Below are positions 63,942 through 64,000 of a stretch of 64,000 nt of DNA, piece by piece. Made by a program: the position numbers and the translations under genes. The notes beneath the pieces are model-generated. The model worked only from the letters and a program-made list of their open reading frames with translations. It was not told where the DNA came from and searched no databases. The DNA comes from Asticcacaulis benevestitus DSM 16100 = ATCC BAA-896 (GTDB lineage: Bacteria; Pseudomonadota; Alphaproteobacteria; Caulobacterales; Caulobacteraceae). Position 1 is the first letter of the stretch; each line of letters starts with the position of its first letter. Location: NCBI RefSeq assembly GCF_000376105.1, contig NZ_AQWM01000001.1, positions 62,001-126,000 of the forward strand. The letters run 5' to 3'.

Positions 63942-64000
63942 ATGACCGCGCGCGTCCTGATCGTCGATGACATCGCCGCCAATGTGCGCCTGCTTCAGGC
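63942..64000 (+). CDS. pleD: PleD response regulator/diguanylate cyclase, 5' end only
   Basis: The first 19 codons (MTARVLIVDDIAANVRLLQ) match the receiver start of PleD, a two-receiver GGDEF protein that makes cyclic di-GMP at the swarmer-to-stalked transition. GGGGGCAAG precedes the ATG. The gene lies 15 bases after divK and is cut by the window edge, so the GGDEF domain cannot be seen. Confidence 0.9.
   Translation, partial: MTARVLIVDDIAANVRLLQ

Overview
The window is a GC-rich alphaproteobacterial chromosome segment, most likely from Caulobacterales; an Asticcacaulis-like organism is my best guess. The reasons are a near-canonical DivK followed directly by the start of PleD at the right edge, a MipZ division-site ATPase, perfect CtrA-type TTAA-N7-TTAA boxes and a GANTC methylation site in promoter regions, an ATP12 F1-assembly factor, and the bolA/J-domain/cobS/cobT and helicase/S4/ferredoxin/CarD groupings. 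No prophage, transposase, CRISPR array, rRNA or tRNA was seen.

Layout, left to right. 1-6.3 kb: a decayed radC, map, mipZ with a membrane J-domain partner, a D,D-carboxypeptidase with a SPOR domain, a phasin, and clpS followed by a leftover second clpS 3' end. 6.5-18 kb: clpA, a luciferase-like oxidoreductase, a DUF4153 membrane protein, a phosphatase/HIT pair, then the operon crcB - rRNA pseudouridine synthase - HAD phosphatase - ATP12, a DUF962 protein and a GNAT-fold DUF482 protein. 18-28 kb: a B12 receptor gene behind a cobalamin riboswitch, a TadG-like gene broken by an in-frame TAG, bolA and a J-domain gene, then an accessory stretch (GNAT, GFA, MNT/HEPN toxin-antitoxin) before cobS-cobT. 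28-39 kb: a phytase-like secreted protein, rpmB, carD, DUF1294, fdxA and an S4 protein, then an accessory stretch (GH9 cellulase, ParDE, cold-shock gene) before a Suv3-like helicase.

39-54 kb: dapA, a thiolase, a rare three-domain GH18/NodB/GT2 membrane protein beside a putative GT-C protein, and a complete-looking histidine utilisation locus (hutI-hutH-hutU-hutD divergent from hutF-hutC) with a HutC-type operator between the two arms but no hutG. 54-64 kb: a DUF2844/DUF3443 pair whose lipoprotein carries two aspartic-protease motifs, an alpha/beta hydrolase, two tandem secreted M20 peptidases, an HscC-type Hsp70 with a divergent membrane J-protein, RidA, divK and the start of pleD.

Two themes recur. 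First, two gene orders that are conserved in alphaproteobacteria are each interrupted by accessory genes that include a toxin-antitoxin pair. Second, intergenic spaces carry families of palindromic repeats, one of which appears to supply the ribosome-binding site of cobT. Everything is read by eye from the sequence; family assignments rest on recalled motifs and no search was run.
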